Positions 14,122-15,474 of a stretch of 15,474 nucleotides of DNA are shown here, one piece after another (the stretch's first letter is position 1; the number at the start of each line of letters is the position of its first letter). Source of the stretch: Mycolicibacterium porcinum (GTDB taxonomy: Bacteria; Actinomycetota; Actinomycetes; Mycobacteriales; Mycobacteriaceae); assembly GCA_001942045.1 (NCBI GenBank), contig MSTD01000016.1:128486-143959 (forward strand), read 5' to 3'. The notes below the pieces were generated by a model. The model was not told the origin of the DNA and did not search any database. It worked only from the letters and a program-made list of their open reading frames with translations. Position numbers and translations under genes: made by a program.

Positions 14122-14133
14122 GTGCGGATCATA
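14122..14133 (-). promoter_or_regulatory. -10 element for the leaderless secreted protein gene
   Basis: TATGAT occupies 14133 down to 14128 on the minus strand, followed by the 6-base spacer CCGCAC and the ATG. This would place +1 on the A of the start codon. The match to the mycobacterial -10 consensus is strong, while the -35 region is not recognisable. Confidence 0.55.
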
Positions 14134-14151
14134 GTTCCGCTGTCTCGCTGA

Positions 14152-14502
14152 TCAGGGGGACTCGGCGAGAATCAGCGACGCGACCACCCCGCACAAGTAC
14201 TCGACCTCGGCGGTGGACGGCTGCATCTCGAAGGCGTGCACATGGCAGGCGACGCTGAGCCGATTCCACGCCAGCGCCGCGCGGTCGGCGGCCTCCGCCG
14301 TGTCGAGAGACTTGAGCACCACCAGCTTGCTGCGCGAGTTCGCCCACGGAGCGTCGGCGTCGAGCGCCCGGCAGCGCTGATCGATGATCTCTTCCAACGC
14401 CTGTCGGGCCAGGAACGCCGCCACCCGTGACGACAGTCCCTCGGCTGTGCCGGGCGCCCGCAGCACGCGCTGGGCCTGGCCGAGCAGATCCATCGCACTC
14501 AC
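14152..14502 (-). CDS. Small helical partner of the ATPase, with HEPN-like RX5H motif
   Basis: A 116-residue, apparently all-helical cytosolic protein I cannot name. It starts with GTG at 14502 inside the stop of the ATPase gene (GTGA overlap), so the two are translationally coupled and probably work together. Met4 (14493) is an alternative start. The C-terminal part reads WNRLSVACHVHAFEMQPSTAEV (about 79-100): Arg81 to His87 forms RX5H, and the Cys-His-x-His followed by an E-x-x-P-S/T helix resembles small helical HEPN-like proteins seen beside ATPases. HEPN domains are often RNases in toxin and phage-defence systems, but many are inactive binding modules, and the match is by eye. It could equally be a structural subunit. 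That it is a gene is well supported by the coupling and codon pattern. Confidence 0.78.
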   Translation of the reverse strand: MSAMDLLGQAQRVLRAPGTAEGLSSRVAAFLARQALEEIIDQRCRALDADAPWANSRSKLVVLKSLDTAEAADRAALAWNRLSVACHVHAFEMQPSTAEVEYLCGVVASLILAESP

Positions 14503-15474
14503 CGCAACGCCAGCACTTCCAGAACGGTCTTCTCCAGGTCGCGAACGTCGTGGATCGTCACGGTCTTGGCATCGCCGTGGGCGCCGGCGTTGCAGATCCG
14601 CAGCGCCCGTTTGCGTTCAGGCTTGAGCCAGGGGGTCAGATCGATCTGCGGGTCCCCGTGGATCGCCAGCGCCAGGCGGCTCGAGGTCTTCTTGGCCGAC
14701 GACCATTTTTCCTCGGATTCGGCCATGGCCCGCCCGGCCTGCGCCTGCTTGGCGTAGAAGGTCTGTTTGGCAGCGGATTCCAGTGCCATCCGAAACAGGG
14801 CCGGAGCGGCGCGGCCTTTGATGTCGTCGGGCATCTTGGTGTCCTTGATCAACGCGAAGATGTCATCGACGTGGCGCACGGCGGGATTGACGTTGTCGCG
14901 CACGGTGACTCGCGAACCGGTCTCGCGGACCACCTCGATGAGCCTGGCGTCGACCCCGGTTTCCCGGATGACCGAGGCCAACCGGTCATCGTGGGAGAAC
15001 ACGATCACCTGGTGCGTCTTGGCGATCTCGCACAGCACCTGAACGAAGCCGTCGATCTTGGAGGGGTCCATCGCCTGGATCGGGTCGTCGAGGACGACGA
15101 ACCGGAACGGGCTCTTCGCCGAGGTGGCCCGCGGCAGGAACAGTGCCAGGGCCAGGGCGTGCAGCTCGCCCTGGCTCATCACCGACAGCGCTTTGGTCGG
15201 CTTTCCGTCGACGGCCCCTTCCAGGACCACCTTGCGCCGGGTGGCGGTTCCCTCCAGTGAGATCTCGACGAGGTCGACGTTGCTTTCCTGACGGAGTTGA
15301 TGCCAGATGTCGCGGGCTTGTGCGGCAATGGGTTTGAGCCGCCGATTGCGGAAGGCGGCTGCGTGCTCGTTGACCCACTTCTTGGCCGCGGCGACGGCGT
15401 TGAGCTCGTCGTCGACCTTGCGGGCTTGCTCCTCGAGGCCGACCCAGCCGCCCAGTTGAGCGGCCACCGGCGCC
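14499..15474 (-). CDS. ABC/SMC-type AAA ATPase, C-terminal part (N-terminus outside the window)
   Basis: The frame is open to the window edge; about 324 C-terminal residues are present, and Walker A lies beyond. Counting from the GTG at 15467, residues 11-60 are charged and helical, like the end of a coiled coil. The ABC ATPase half follows: signature MSQGE at 97-101, Walker B FVVLDDP at 123-129, D-loop MDPSKIDG at 133-140 and H-loop VFSHDD at 156-161. This layout is that of Rad50/SbcC, RecF, RloC and related defence ATPases. The last 110 residues form a helical extra domain with RALRICNAGAHG (287-298), where Arg290 and His297 make an RX6H motif like HEPN nucleases. The gene ends in a 4-base overlap with a small partner gene. 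A DNA-end or damage sensor with an RNase effector is a speculative but coherent role. The ATPase class is sure; the system type is not. Confidence 0.85.
   Translation of the reverse strand, partial: APVAAQLGGWVGLEEQARKVDDELNAVAAAKKWVNEHAAAFRNRRLKPIAAQARDIWHQLRQESNVDLVEISLEGTATRRKVVLEGAVDGKPTKALSVMSQGELHALALALFLPRATSAKSPFRFVVLDDPIQAMDPSKIDGFVQVLCEIAKTHQVIVFSHDDRLASVIRETGVDARLIEVVRETGSRVTVRDNVNPAVRHVDDIFALIKDTKMPDDIKGRAAPALFRMALESAAKQTFYAKQAQAGRAMAESEEKWSSAKKTSSRLALAIHGDPQIDLTPWLKPERKRALRICNAGAHGDAKTVTIHDVRDLEKTVLEVLALR

Noticed and set aside
14427..15260. A 277-codon plus-strand frame opposite the ATPase gene
   Set aside because: The opposite strand encodes the ABC signature, Walker B and H-loop in the right order and spacing, so this frame is a shadow.
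1..15474. Search by eye for tRNA or rRNA genes, insertion sequences, phage genes, CRISPR arrays and attachment sites
   Set aside because: No transposase, integrase, regularly spaced repeats or recognisable structural RNA were seen; the dense, co-oriented genes of similar codon use look like ordinary chromosome.

Overview
The window looks like a stretch of chromosome from an actinobacterium, most likely a mycobacterium of the fast-growing Mycolicibacterium type. The reasons are the high G+C content, the frequent GTG and TTG starts, a three-part L,D-transpeptidase of the LdtMt2 kind, TetR regulators, a RecD subunit, secreted and lipid-anchored proteins, and apparently leaderless genes. This is an inference from gene content, and I do not name a species. 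No tRNA, rRNA, insertion sequence, phage gene or CRISPR array was seen, and no stretch of more than 300 bases lacks a gene.

Left part (1-4900): the window opens inside recD, which meets a 49-residue membrane peptide gene tail to tail with interlocking stop codons. A minus-strand pair follows: a secreted alpha/beta hydrolase, then a three-helix membrane protein starting 12 bases after it. A TetR regulator with a TTG start is divergent from the hydrolase.

Middle part (4895-11105): an atypical short-chain dehydrogenase/reductase (SDR) and a second TetR gene diverge from a 76-base spacer holding two mirror-image 17-base operator-like sites. The TetR gene looks leaderless. Next come an L,D-transpeptidase (minus), a LOG-family nucleotide protein with a changed signature (minus), release factor 3 (prfC, plus) and a ChaA-like Ca2+/H+ antiporter (minus) whose stop overlaps that of prfC.

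Right part (11106-15474), all minus strand: a 198-base spacer with a G-rich run, a long-range inverted repeat and a doubtful small frame; a large lipoprotein with a beta-propeller-like region and a phytase-like domain; a small six-cysteine secreted protein that looks leaderless; and, at the edge, an ABC/SMC-type ATPase whose stop overlaps the start of a 116-residue partner. Both proteins of this last pair carry an RX5-6H motif reminiscent of HEPN domains, making them the best candidate here for a little-described, possibly defence-related system. Its N-terminal half lies outside the window.

Four convergent gene pairs end within 6 bases of each other or overlap, leaving no room for conventional hairpin terminators between them.
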